This document shows, one piece after another, positions 8,106 through 16,590 of a stretch of 64,000 nt of DNA. Both the position numbers and the translations under genes were made by a program. Within the stretch, counting starts at the first letter, position 1, and each line of letters starts with the position of its first letter. The stretch covers positions 620,001 to 684,000 of the forward strand of contig NZ_AP023086.1 of assembly GCF_021655555.1 (NCBI RefSeq), given 5' to 3'. The notes below the pieces were generated by a model. That model did no database searches. It was not told where the DNA came from and saw only the letters and a program-made list of their open reading frames with translations. The stretch comes from Marinagarivorans cellulosilyticus. GTDB taxonomy: Bacteria > Pseudomonadota > Gammaproteobacteria > Pseudomonadales > Cellvibrionaceae.

Positions 8106-9899
8106 TTAGTAAGACACATGCCTTGTGATTTGCCCGCTATTTTCATCTATGGCAAGCGCGCCTTGGCAATCGAGGCAGCCGCGCGCTTGGCTTGGAGGTG
8201 TGCTGGCAATATTCCATTCAATAACTGTGCGCGCCCAGTTGCGCGTTGCACCAATCACAATGTTTTCCATATGCCAGCCAAAATCGCCATCAAAGCTGCC
8301 AGCGGCGCCGGTCCACTGCTCTGTAAAGTACACATCCTTACCGGTACTGTTTTTCACATCGGTTAGCGCGCTGATATCGCCGCCGTATAAATGAAACGCC
8401 GAACCACTCACGTACTGGCTGCCATTGGCCACTGTTTCGGCGTAGTCTGGCCGGTCGCAATTGTGGTCGTAAGCCAAAATCTTAAGGGTATGCGCACTAT
8501 TGGCTAGCGCCGGCCCTAAGTGGTGCTCGATAAATGCGAGCTGCTCGTCAGCAAACATCTCCATGCTGGGTTCATTGTGTGGATGTAGCGGTTCATTTTG
8601 CGGACTAAGCGCCCAAAAGGTAATGCCGTGAGCGGCCATGGCATCAAAGTACTTCACAAAATAGCGCGCGTAAGCGGCGTAGTATTCGGGCTTAAGGTGG
8701 CCGCCAACCCAGCTTTGATTGTCTTTCATCCACGGCGGTGCAGACCAAGGCGTAGCCATAAGCTTAAGCTCGGGGTTGATGGCCAATATCTTTTTGAGTA
8801 ACGGCACTTTGTATTCTAGGTCTGGCCCCTCAAGGCTAAAGTGCTGCATAGCGGTATCGCCGGCGTGATTGTTAAAGCTGTAAAGCGAGGTGCTTAAGTC
8901 CGAAGCGCCCAGCGGTACGCGCAGCACATCGATGCTGTTGCCCTCGGTTGGATCAAACAGTTCGTGCAGCAGGGCATCTTGCGTGTGTTCATCTAATTGA
9001 GTTATAGCCAGCGCAGCCCCTTGGGTGAGCGCAAAACCAAAACCTTCCATAAATTGATAACGTTGCTCGGCGTTGACGGTAATGCTCGTCATTGTGGCTG
9101 GTATGGCTGCATCGCTGGGGCTTGCAGGGATGTCGGCTCGAGCCAATAAGGCGCTTTGGTCACCGCGGGTAAGCCAGGCTGTGGTTGTTTTAAGTTGCGG
9201 GGGAGTTACGCGCACGAGCAGTTCATCTGTGGCGCTGTGGTTTTCGCTATCGGTTAAGGTTAGCCGAATAGTGTGCTCTCCTGCGCTTAGGGTTGCGGTG
9301 GCTGCCGTTAACGCATCTGTGCTGGCAATTGTCGCGCCGGCTAGCTGCCATTCGGCACGCACAATATCATTTTCCTCGTCGTGGCTGGCGCTGCTGTCGA
9401 GTATTACTGTTGCGGTATCTTGGCCATGCTCTAGCACGACGGTTTGATCCTCGCCGGCGTTGGCAGTGGGGGCGCTGCCCGCCAGAGTAGTTACCGTAAA
9501 GCTGGCCTGAAAGTCGCCGATGGTCAAAATAGCGCTTTGCATCGTTGAGGGGGTTGCCGCGCTTTGCAGTTGAATCTGCACACTTTGCCCCGCAAAAATA
9601 TTGCTGGCCGAGCTTCGAAAACGACCGCCATCAATGGCAAATTGGCCGTTTTTGATTGCTATAGGTGTTGCGGTATTAATGCCGCCTATAACAACAGTAT
9701 TGGACTGCACGATATTGCCGAGCGCTGCATTCGCCGCTTCGTTAAACATAAATGCATCTGGCGAGGTATCTCGCTCCTGCGTTGGCGATACGCTTTTGGC
9801 AACGCAGGCTGATAATAGCAATCCCAAAATAAGGCTGGGTATTATCTCGAAGCCTCGCAGTAGTTTTTTGGCTAAGCGCGCCATTTGTTTCAGCATCAT
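8106..9899 (-). CDS. GH30-family glycoside hydrolase lipoprotein, prematurely terminated
   Basis: Read from ATG 9899 (a TTG at 9935 is the longer alternative, with poor Shine-Dalgarno spacing). Signal with LLSAC lipobox (Cys32). Then a beta-rich domain common in this group (~55-140: IGGINTATPI ... ILTIGDFQASFTV), a PKD domain (~145-232: TANAGEDQTV ... LTLTDSENHSATDELLVRV), and the GH30 barrel from EGFGFALTQGAA. The acid/base Glu is in SPQNEPLHPHNEP (E436) and the nucleophile in VYFTEQWTG (E527). Members cleave beta-glucosyl, beta-xylosyl or beta-1,6-glucan linkages. A TAA stop removes the last 75 residues, which pack on the barrel, so the product is probably inactive unless the stop is read through or is a sequencing error. 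Confidence 0.85.
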   Translation of the reverse strand: MMLKQMARLAKKLLRGFEIIPSLILGLLLSACVAKSVSPTQERDTSPDAFMFNEAANAALGNIVQSNTVVIGGINTATPIAIKNGQFAIDGGRFRSSASNIFAGQSVQIQLQSAATPSTMQSAILTIGDFQASFTVTTLAGSAPTANAGEDQTVVLEHGQDTATVILDSSASHDEENDIVRAEWQLAGATIASTDALTAATATLSAGEHTIRLTLTDSENHSATDELLVRVTPPQLKTTTAWLTRGDQSALLARADIPASPSDAAIPATMTSITVNAEQRYQFMEGFGFALTQGAALAITQLDEHTQDALLHELFDPTEGNSIDVLRVPLGASDLSTSLYSFNNHAGDTAMQHFSLEGPDLEYKVPLLKKILAINPELKLMATPWSAPPWMKDNQSWVGGHLKPEYYAAYARYFVKYFDAMAAHGITFWALSPQNEPLHPHNEPSMEMFADEQLAFIEHHLGPALANSAHTLKILAYDHNCDRPDYAETVANGSQYVSGSAFHLYGGDISALTDVKNSTGKDVYFTEQWTGAAGSFDGDFGWHMENIVIGATRNWARTVIEWNIASTPPSQARGCLDCQGALAIDENSGQITRHVSY

Positions 9900-10130
9900 G
9901 TTATTGAGCCGCTCGTTAATGAATAGAGCGCTCAATCCTAGATATATCAGCAGCCTTTGGCGTCCTACTTTGCGCGCATTAGTACTGCTGTGCGTAGCGG
10001 GAATCCATTTTCGTGCGAAGGTTCACACGAGGGTGCAGCGTTGAAGTTGGGCGCGGGAAGATTTGAAGGCCAGCGAAAACGTGGTCTTCGCCAGTGGTTG
10101 GCTGTGTAGGCTGCCGCTAATGGAATCGAC

Positions 10131-10230
10131 AACAAAAAAGGCCGTTATGAATGATGACCTTCTTATGTTTAGCTCCGCTTGCTGGGCTCGAACTAGGCGA
10201 AGACATTGTGTTCGCCAATGATTAACAGCG
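10131..10230 (-). pseudogene. Decayed tRNA-Asn copy with its terminator
   Basis: Matches the intact tRNA-Asn and downstream terminator at 10255-10370: CTCCGCTTGCTGGGCTCGAA at about 10172-10191, then roughly 20 foreign bases, then CCAATGATTAACAG at about 10216-10229. The hairpin at 10134-10165 is a mutated version of the terminator at 10259-10289. The acceptor 5' half is gone, so it is non-functional. Confidence 0.75.
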
Positions 10231-10258
10231 CGTAGCACTTAATCATTGGGTTAAAAAC

Positions 10259-10289
10259 AAAAAAGGCCGTCACGAATGACGGCCTTTTT
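10259..10289 (-). terminator. Terminator of tRNA-Asn
   Basis: AAGGCCGTCA / TGACGGCCTT with CGAA loop and flanking A/T tracts, immediately downstream of the tRNA on the minus strand. Confidence 0.85.
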
Positions 10290-10294
10290 ATATT

Positions 10295-10370
10295 TGGCTC
10301 CGCTTGCTGGGCTCGAACCAGCGACCCAATGATTAACAGTCATTTGCTCTACCAACTGAGCTAAAGCGGA
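10295..10370 (-). tRNA. tRNA-Asn(GTT)
   Basis: 76 nt with encoded CCA. It starts TCCGCTTTAGCTCAGTTGG, has anticodon loop CTGTTAA (anticodon GTT), T-arm GGTTCGAGCC and 3' AGCGGAGCCA. It is identical by eye to the copy at 28367-28442. Confidence 0.97.
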
Positions 10371-10610
10371 TTGGTATTCGGCGTTAACCGAAGAGGCGCG
10401 CATGTTAGCGCCACCGTTTTTAGCTGTCAACCTTTTTCCAATCGTTTGATTAAAAAGAAGAAATAAGCTTAAGGCTTGTGATGTGTAGCCATTTGGCGCG
10501 GGTAGGCTTTGGAGGTGGCTGGCCGGTAAGAAGGTTGTTCGCAGATTCTATTTTGGCTTGAATACGAACGTGATACCTTACGTGTTACACCAATAGCGCG
10601 CTGCACGACT

Positions 10611-12476
10611 ATGGCTGAACTGATACCCACGCTAAACACTTGCCTGCCCAAGATGACCAGTGGCGAAAAACGCTTTGCCCGCCGGTTAGAAAAGCTACTA
10701 GAAGACGATTACTTGTGTTGGTTTGATATTCCCTTGGGCGGCAAGCGCCGTTACCCAGACTTTATCGTTTTGCACCCTGCGCGCGGCTTACTGTTTTTAG
10801 AGGTAAAAGACTGGAAGGCCGAAAACCTAAAGCGCTTAAGCCATAAACAGGTAGACCTATTAACACCCACGGGCTTAAAAACCGTCGCCAACCCCATCGA
10901 GCAGGCGCGCCAGTGCTGTTACCAAGTATTGCAGGTGCTGGGGCGCGATAAACAATTGCAGCAGCCGGCGGGTAATCATACGGGCAAGCTGTGCATGCCC
11001 TACGGTTATGGTGTGGTTTTCGCGAATATAAATCGTAAGCAACTGGATGATGCCATTCCAGAGGAGCACCGCAGCAAGCTGTTACCCAGTCATTTATTAA
11101 TTTGCAAAGACGAAATGATAGAAGCGGCAGATGCCGAGGATTTTCAAGCGCGCTTGTGGGGTATGTTCAATTACCAGTTTGGCGCTAAGCTAACCTTGCC
11201 GCAAATAGACCGTATTCGCTGGCACCTATTCCCCGAAATACGTATCGATGCGGAGCAAGCCTCTTTATTCCCAAGTGCAGATGGTGACGAACCAGAAGGC
11301 GACGCACCAGCGACAGCCCTCGCCGAAGCCATCCCCGACATCGTTAAAATTATGGATGTGCAGCAAGAGCAATTAGCGCGCAGTTTAGGCGATGGCCACC
11401 GAGTAGTGCATGGGGTGGCAGGCTCCGGTAAAACCTTAATTTTGGGCTATCGCTGCTTATACCTAGCCGAGGCGCTTAATAAGCCAATATTAGTGCTGTG
11501 TTTTAACATTACCTTGGCGGCGCGATTGCGTAGTTTTATTAGCGTACGCGGTATTGGCGACAAAGTGCAGGTGTACCATTTTCACGATTGGTGCGGCGAG
11601 CAATTGCGCGCTTACCACGTGGCGGTGGAAAAGGGCGAAGCCCCCGTGTGGGAGCGACAAGTCACTAGCGTAATTAGCGCGGTAGAGCGTGGTGACATTC
11701 CGCAGGGGCAATACGGTGCGCTGTTAATTGATGAGGGGCATGACTTTCAGGCAGATTGGCTAAGTTTGGTGGCCAAAATGGTCGACCCAGAAACCAATTC
11801 TTTACTGCTGTTATACGACGATGCTCAGTCGATTTATAAAGCAAAAAGCGCATTAAAATTCAGCTTGGCCAGCGTAGGTATTAAAGCCCAAGGGCGCACT
11901 ACCATCCTAAAACTCAACTACCGCAATACCCGCGAGATTTTAAATTTTGCCTACGCGTTAGCAAAAGATTATTTTGGCGCGGGTAACAGCAGCGAAGACA
12001 TGCCCCTTATCGCCCCGCAAGCCGCCGGCAACAGCGGCCCCCAACCCGTGGTAAAGCGGTTCGAAAGCCTCGAAGCCGAGGCCGCTTACATAACCCGTTG
12101 TTTGCTAGCTTGGCAGCAACGCGGAAAGTCTTGGAAGGATATCGCCATTTTGTACCCCGGTGGCACGGCAGGCAAGGTGATAGCTGCGCACCTAAAAAAG
12201 CACGCCATTCCTAATGCATGGTTAGCCGCAAGCCAGTTCAAGCGCAACTACAACCCCGAGCTAGATCAGGTAAGTATTCTGCCCATTCCTAGCAGTAAGG
12301 GCTTAGAGTTTGAAACCGTTGTAGTACTCGACGCCAGCTTCAGCCCAGTGGAGGATGCCGAATTAGCGGACGATATACGCCGAATGTACGTGGGGTTAAC
12401 ACGAGCGCGTGAGCAGTTGATGGTGAGCTACCACCGGCAAACGCCTATTGGGGAGTTGTTGGAAGGGTTGGTATGA
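10611..12476 (+). CDS. NERD-domain UvrD/Rep-type helicase
   Basis: 621 aa. The N-terminal NERD nuclease-related domain (~10-120) has the PD-(D/E)XK-like core RRYPDFIVLHPARGLLFLEVKDW. A superfamily 1 helicase follows: Walker A GVAGSGKT (~265), LLIDEGHDFQ (motif II, ~373), LYDDAQSIY (motif III), LNYRNTREI (motif IV), SSKGLEFETVVV (motif V) and RRMYVGLTRAREQL (motif VI). It likely processes DNA as a nuclease-helicase; such fusions occur in mobile DNA and in some defence loci. It lies alone next to tRNA-Asn, upstream of a P-loop kinase-like gene on the opposite strand. No obvious ribosome site precedes the ATG. Confidence 0.88.
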   Translation: MAELIPTLNTCLPKMTSGEKRFARRLEKLLEDDYLCWFDIPLGGKRRYPDFIVLHPARGLLFLEVKDWKAENLKRLSHKQVDLLTPTGLKTVANPIEQARQCCYQVLQVLGRDKQLQQPAGNHTGKLCMPYGYGVVFANINRKQLDDAIPEEHRSKLLPSHLLICKDEMIEAADAEDFQARLWGMFNYQFGAKLTLPQIDRIRWHLFPEIRIDAEQASLFPSADGDEPEGDAPATALAEAIPDIVKIMDVQQEQLARSLGDGHRVVHGVAGSGKTLILGYRCLYLAEALNKPILVLCFNITLAARLRSFISVRGIGDKVQVYHFHDWCGEQLRAYHVAVEKGEAPVWERQVTSVISAVERGDIPQGQYGALLIDEGHDFQADWLSLVAKMVDPETNSLLLLYDDAQSIYKAKSALKFSLASVGIKAQGRTTILKLNYRNTREILNFAYALAKDYFGAGNSSEDMPLIAPQAAGNSGPQPVVKRFESLEAEAAYITRCLLAWQQRGKSWKDIAILYPGGTAGKVIAAHLKKHAIPNAWLAASQFKRNYNPELDQVSILPIPSSKGLEFETVVVLDASFSPVEDAELADDIRRMYVGLTRAREQLMVSYHRQTPIGELLEGLV

Positions 12477-12595
12477 GTGCACGGTGAGAGGCTGCATAGC
12501 CTAAAACTTTTAAGCTAAAAGCGGTAGCGCCTATTTGGGAGGCAGCAGCACGGGGGTGACGAGAAGCTATTGGCTGTCAATTTATGCGTTCATTT

Positions 12596-13090
12596 TTATG
12601 TGTTTATTTGGCGGCCGTATTTAAGCTCTTCTGCGCAAGGTGGTTCGAATTTAGGCTCCATAAAGTTGAACATCATATTTGTTACTTCAAAGGCGTAAAC
12701 CGCTGGGTCTTTTTCTGTATTCCGTTTTTCGACACGTTTTTTTCGGGTTTCCTTCGGGGCATCTAGGTAATGTATTTCTGCATTAATCCCTAGCGCGTTG
12801 GCCTTATTCGAAAAAACATCTCTTTGTTCTTTGGTTGTAAAACCTAGATCTAAAAGCACAGTGCCATCAAGAGATAAAATCTGTTCGCTAACATCCCAAA
12901 TTTGTTCATAACAACGGTTTACCCGCTCTATCATCCACGAGTAATCAAGTGAAACCATGTCTTTGGCAAATAGTGTTTGCATCCATGGGTCTATAGAAAA
13001 TCGAATGGCGCCAATCTCTTTAGAAAGCGCTAATGAGTATGTTGTTTTACCTGATCCGCTGGGCCCGCAGACTAAAATTAATTTTGCCAT
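12596..13090 (-). CDS. P-loop AAA_33/zeta-toxin-like kinase domain protein
   Basis: 164 aa. Walker A GPSGSGKTTYS at residues 9-19, a conserved SIDPWM and a Walker B-like VLLDLGF, then a lid-like Arg/Lys-rich stretch (KETRKKRVEKRN). This is the layout of AAA_33 nucleotide/sugar/antibiotic kinase-like proteins, related to zeta toxins and polynucleotide kinases. The substrate is unknown. No antitoxin-like gene is adjacent, so a toxin role is not supported. Confidence 0.75.
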   Translation of the reverse strand: MAKLILVCGPSGSGKTTYSLALSKEIGAIRFSIDPWMQTLFAKDMVSLDYSWMIERVNRCYEQIWDVSEQILSLDGTVLLDLGFTTKEQRDVFSNKANALGINAEIHYLDAPKETRKKRVEKRNTEKDPAVYAFEVTNMMFNFMEPKFEPPCAEELKYGRQINT

Positions 13091-13273
13091 GTACCTTTAA
13101 ATACCTTTTATGCATCACGCTTTGCATGGATGCGTGCTTATAGGGAGGCGGCACCTGTGTGCTTGTATAAGTGCCTATTATTGTCTACGTTACTGATTAG
13201 TCTACACAATGCGTTGCCTGGCTAACTATAAGTAAAGCCCCTGCAGTTACGCTCTTCAAAAAAGGACCAATAA

Positions 13274-14371
13274 ATGAAACAGTATGTACTCATCGCGGCA
13301 CTACTCCCTTTGCTTGCGTGCTCGACGGCGAAGACAAACCCAAATATTGCGGAGCCTACCTCGAGCAATAGTTGCCAAACCCCAAGCACCCTGAAGGCAG
13401 CTGGAGAGTGTAAAGGAATAATGATGGGTAATGTGCTACGGCAACAGCAAATTGCTAATGTGGAGCATGTTGCGCTGCTTGCTGAGGAGTTTAATTACCT
13501 TACTCCAGAAAACGCCACCAAGTGGATGCATCTTCAGCCCGAACGGGGTGTGTTTGATTATGGAAAGGCGGATGAAATAGTTAACTTTGCACAAAAAAAT
13601 AAAATCAAAGTGAAAGGGCACTGCTTGGTGTGGCATAGCCAATTACCACAGTGGGTAGATGACATTACAGACCCTGATGAACTAAAAACGGTTATGGAAA
13701 CCCATATTGCTCAAGTTATGGGCCACTTTAAGGGTCGCATGTATGCATGGGATGTGGTAAACGAAGCGATTAAAACGGACACCGACGCTGGTGATGGCAA
13801 TCCTCGTATGCGCAAGACGGTTTTTCAGCGATTGCTGGGCGACGAGTATATTGACATGGCCTTTAAAATGGCTCGAAAGCAAGACCCTGATGTAAAGCTT
13901 TATTATAACGACTACAGCATAGATGCTAATAACGACAAGGCCGATTACCTTTATGAAATGTTAAAAGGCATGGTGCAGCGGGGTGTTCCCATTGATGGTG
14001 TTGGTTTTCAAATGCATATAGGCACACCTAATAATATTGCTACAGGGGCTGAGGTTGCCAAGAATATGCAGCGTATTGCCGACCTAGGGCTTGAGATCAT
14101 TATTTCGGAGATGGACATTAATCTGTGTGGTGGGCGCAATGAGGCCTGGCAGCAGGCGCTATATCACGACATTACATTGGCCTGTGCCGAGCAGCCAGCC
14201 TGCTCGGCGATTACTTTTTGGGGGTTAAATGATGGCTCGTCTTGGCTGAATAGCTGGGAAGGCGCCGGCTGCAAAACCGAGAAGCCTATGCCGTTGTTAT
14301 TCGATAATAAATACCAGAAAAAACAAACGTACGAAGAGGTTATTAATGCGTTGACGGGGCGTGAGCTGTAA
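13274..14371 (+). CDS. GH10 endo-beta-1,4-xylanase lipoprotein
   Basis: 365 aa. Lipoprotein signal with PLLAC (Cys16), then a GH10 barrel without carbohydrate-binding modules. Motifs: FNYLTPENATKWMHLQP, GHCLVWHSQLPQW, WDVVNEA (acid/base E164), YNDYSID, GVGFQMHI, IISEMDI (nucleophile E279) and ITFWGLNDGSSW. Expected to cleave internal xylan linkages at the cell surface. AAGGA lies 7-10 nt before the ATG. It may act with the GH30 at 8-10 kb on xylan (inference). Confidence 0.93.
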   Translation: MKQYVLIAALLPLLACSTAKTNPNIAEPTSSNSCQTPSTLKAAGECKGIMMGNVLRQQQIANVEHVALLAEEFNYLTPENATKWMHLQPERGVFDYGKADEIVNFAQKNKIKVKGHCLVWHSQLPQWVDDITDPDELKTVMETHIAQVMGHFKGRMYAWDVVNEAIKTDTDAGDGNPRMRKTVFQRLLGDEYIDMAFKMARKQDPDVKLYYNDYSIDANNDKADYLYEMLKGMVQRGVPIDGVGFQMHIGTPNNIATGAEVAKNMQRIADLGLEIIISEMDINLCGGRNEAWQQALYHDITLACAEQPACSAITFWGLNDGSSWLNSWEGAGCKTEKPMPLLFDNKYQKKQTYEEVINALTGREL

Positions 14372-14600
14372 TTTGTAGTGCTTGCGCACATGTTAATGGG
14401 TCTGTTTGGGCGTGCAGGGCGCTCCAGCTGGAGTTGGAATGTAAGCCTGTCCGCTTAAGCTCCAATACATCTTCCCTATGTATGACCTCACCCATCGGCT
14501 ATTCACATTTCTCGAGCTGAAACTTCATGGTACTTTAGCGTGATAACTATAATGAGCGGCTAACCCGGCTCAATGTGATAGCGTTGGCTAAGGATATTTC

Positions 14601-14842
14601 ATGATCCCCGATTTTCAGACCTTTATGCGCCCACTGCTTAACAGTGTGAGAGATGGGGCTGTGCATGACTTTAACGACGTGTTTGCTGAGGTGTGTAAGC
14701 ACTTTGTGCTCTCGTCCGAGGAGGTCAGTCAGCGTTTGGCTTCCGCCTGGCTGAACTGATAATTGAGCATAGCCTTGGCGTGAGCACCAAACAAACCATC
14801 GAGATTAAAGCGCTCGATAGCGATTACTTTGTAGAAGATTGA
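14601..14842 (+). pseudogene. mrr: mrr restriction endonuclease relic (core deleted)
   Basis: ATG at 14601 (AAGGA at 14590) begins MIPDFQTFMRPLLNSVRDG, the winged-helix start typical of Mrr proteins. It stops after 52 codons (TGA 14757-14759). An overlapping frame, 14756-14842, encodes LIIEHSLGVSTKQTIEIKAL then DSDYFVED-stop, the characteristic Mrr C-terminus. The whole catalytic PD-(D/E)XK core, roughly 200+ codons, is missing between them. The relic ends 2 nt before hsdM, which implies an ancestral mrr-hsdM operon with loss of the methyl-directed nuclease. Confidence 0.8.
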
Positions 14843-14844
14843 AC

Positions 14845-16590
14845 ATGACCAATACAGAAGAGCAGAAATTTTTAGACGAGCTAGACAAAAAGCTCTGGAC
14901 CGCAGCAGACAAACTCCGCTCTACCCTAGATGCCGCACAATACAAACACACCGTATTGGGCTTGGTGTTTCTTAAATATGTATCCGACGCTTTTGATATT
15001 CGCCGAGCCGAACTGGAAGCCCAGTTTAAAAATCCAGACCATGAATACTACATGGACCCAGCAGACTTCGGTGGTGCAGAAAGCGACGATTACAAGCTAG
15101 ACATTAATTACGAACTCGAAGAGCGCGATTACTACCTAGAAACCAACACCTTCTGGGTACCTGCCGTGGCACGCTGGCAGTTTTTGCAAGACAACAACAA
15201 AACCGTCATCGGTGGTGCAACACTTAACTACAGTAACCGCAGTGGTGAGCAAGAAAAGCTCAAATTAAGCTCTGTTGGTCATTTAATCGATAACGCTCTA
15301 GAGGCTATTGAGGCCGACAACCCCAAGCTAAAGGGGGTGCTCAACAAGCGTTACACCCAGCTGCAAATTGACCAGGCCAAGTTAGGTGAGTTGATTGATT
15401 TAATTGCCACCATTCCCTTTGCGCACGCCACTCTAAACTCCAAAGATATTCTGGGCCATGTCTACGAATACATGCTGGGGCAATTCGCACTGGCCGAAGG
15501 TAAAAAAGGTGGCCAGTTCTATACCCCTAAATCCATCGTTGCCCTTATTGTGCAAATGCTCGAACCTTTTAAGGGCCGGGTTTACGACCCCGCCATGGGC
15601 TCGGGTGGTTTCTTTGTGCAATCGGAACACTTTATTACACAGCACCAAGGCAAGATCGGCGAAGTGTCTATCTACGGGCAAGAATACAATCACACCACCT
15701 GGCAACTCGCCGCCATGAATATGGCCATTCGTGGTATCGACTTTAATTTTGGCAGAGAGCCCGCCAGCACCTACACCAACGACCAGCACCCAGACCTACG
15801 TGCAGACTTTGTCATGGCCAACCCGCCTTTCAATATGAAAGAGTGGGACACAGGCGTAAGTGACGAAGATCCCCGCTGGCAATACGGCCGCCCACCCTCG
15901 GGTAATGCCAACTTTGCTTGGCTGCAACATATGCTCCACCACACCGCCCCCAATGGCAGTTTGGGCTTATTGCTAGCCAATGGCTCCATGAGCTCAAATA
16001 CTAACAATGAAGGAAGCATACGAAGGGCTCTTATTGAAAACGATTTGGTGGAATGCATGGTAGCCCTACCCGGCCAACTATTCACCAATACGCAAATCCC
16101 CGCCTGTATTTGGTTCCTAACAAAAAATAAAAATTCGAGAACGAGCGCGAGCGGAAGAGCCCTCAGCGATCGCAGAGGGAAAGTATTGTTTATTGATGCC
16201 CGCAACCTGGGTTACATGAAAGACCGTGTACTACGAGATTTCACCCAAGAAGATTTAAACAAAGTCACAGAAACGTTCCATAACTGGCAAGAAGGTAATT
16301 GGGGCGTAGAGGATGACGTACAGGTAAGTACTAAGGTCGCGGGAGGGTATGGAGCCCGTAGCGACCAAGTAGGCTTTGTAAAATCAGTACAGTTAAACGA
16401 AATTGAAAAGCACGACTTTGTATTAACCCCGGGGCGCTACGTGGGTGCCGCCGCGGAAGAAGATGATGGCGAGCCTTTTGCAGAAAAGATGGCCAGATTA
16501 ACGGGTCAGCTTAAAACGCAGTTTGAAGAGTCTGATCGGTTGGAGGGTGAGATTAAAATGAACTTGGCGGGGCTGGGTTATGAAGTCTGA
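14845..16590 (+). CDS. hsdM: Type I restriction-modification methyltransferase subunit HsdM
   Basis: About 581 aa from ATG 14845 (TTG 14839 is an alternative). HsdM_N bundle first (KLWTAADKLRSTLDAAQYK), then the N6-adenine methyltransferase fold. SAM-binding motif I is DPAMGSGGFF (~248) and the catalytic motif IV is NPPF (~324). With HsdS it forms the trimeric methylase; with HsdR, the restriction enzyme. It overlaps hsdS by 11 nt, so translation is coupled. Confidence 0.96.
   Translation: MTNTEEQKFLDELDKKLWTAADKLRSTLDAAQYKHTVLGLVFLKYVSDAFDIRRAELEAQFKNPDHEYYMDPADFGGAESDDYKLDINYELEERDYYLETNTFWVPAVARWQFLQDNNKTVIGGATLNYSNRSGEQEKLKLSSVGHLIDNALEAIEADNPKLKGVLNKRYTQLQIDQAKLGELIDLIATIPFAHATLNSKDILGHVYEYMLGQFALAEGKKGGQFYTPKSIVALIVQMLEPFKGRVYDPAMGSGGFFVQSEHFITQHQGKIGEVSIYGQEYNHTTWQLAAMNMAIRGIDFNFGREPASTYTNDQHPDLRADFVMANPPFNMKEWDTGVSDEDPRWQYGRPPSGNANFAWLQHMLHHTAPNGSLGLLLANGSMSSNTNNEGSIRRALIENDLVECMVALPGQLFTNTQIPACIWFLTKNKNSRTSASGRALSDRRGKVLFIDARNLGYMKDRVLRDFTQEDLNKVTETFHNWQEGNWGVEDDVQVSTKVAGGYGARSDQVGFVKSVQLNEIEKHDFVLTPGRYVGAAAEEDDGEPFAEKMARLTGQLKTQFEESDRLEGEIKMNLAGLGYEV

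Noticed and set aside
12596..13090. Toxin-antitoxin (zeta-type) locus
   Set aside because: The P-loop kinase fold fits, but no antitoxin gene is adjacent and the family includes many non-toxic kinases.
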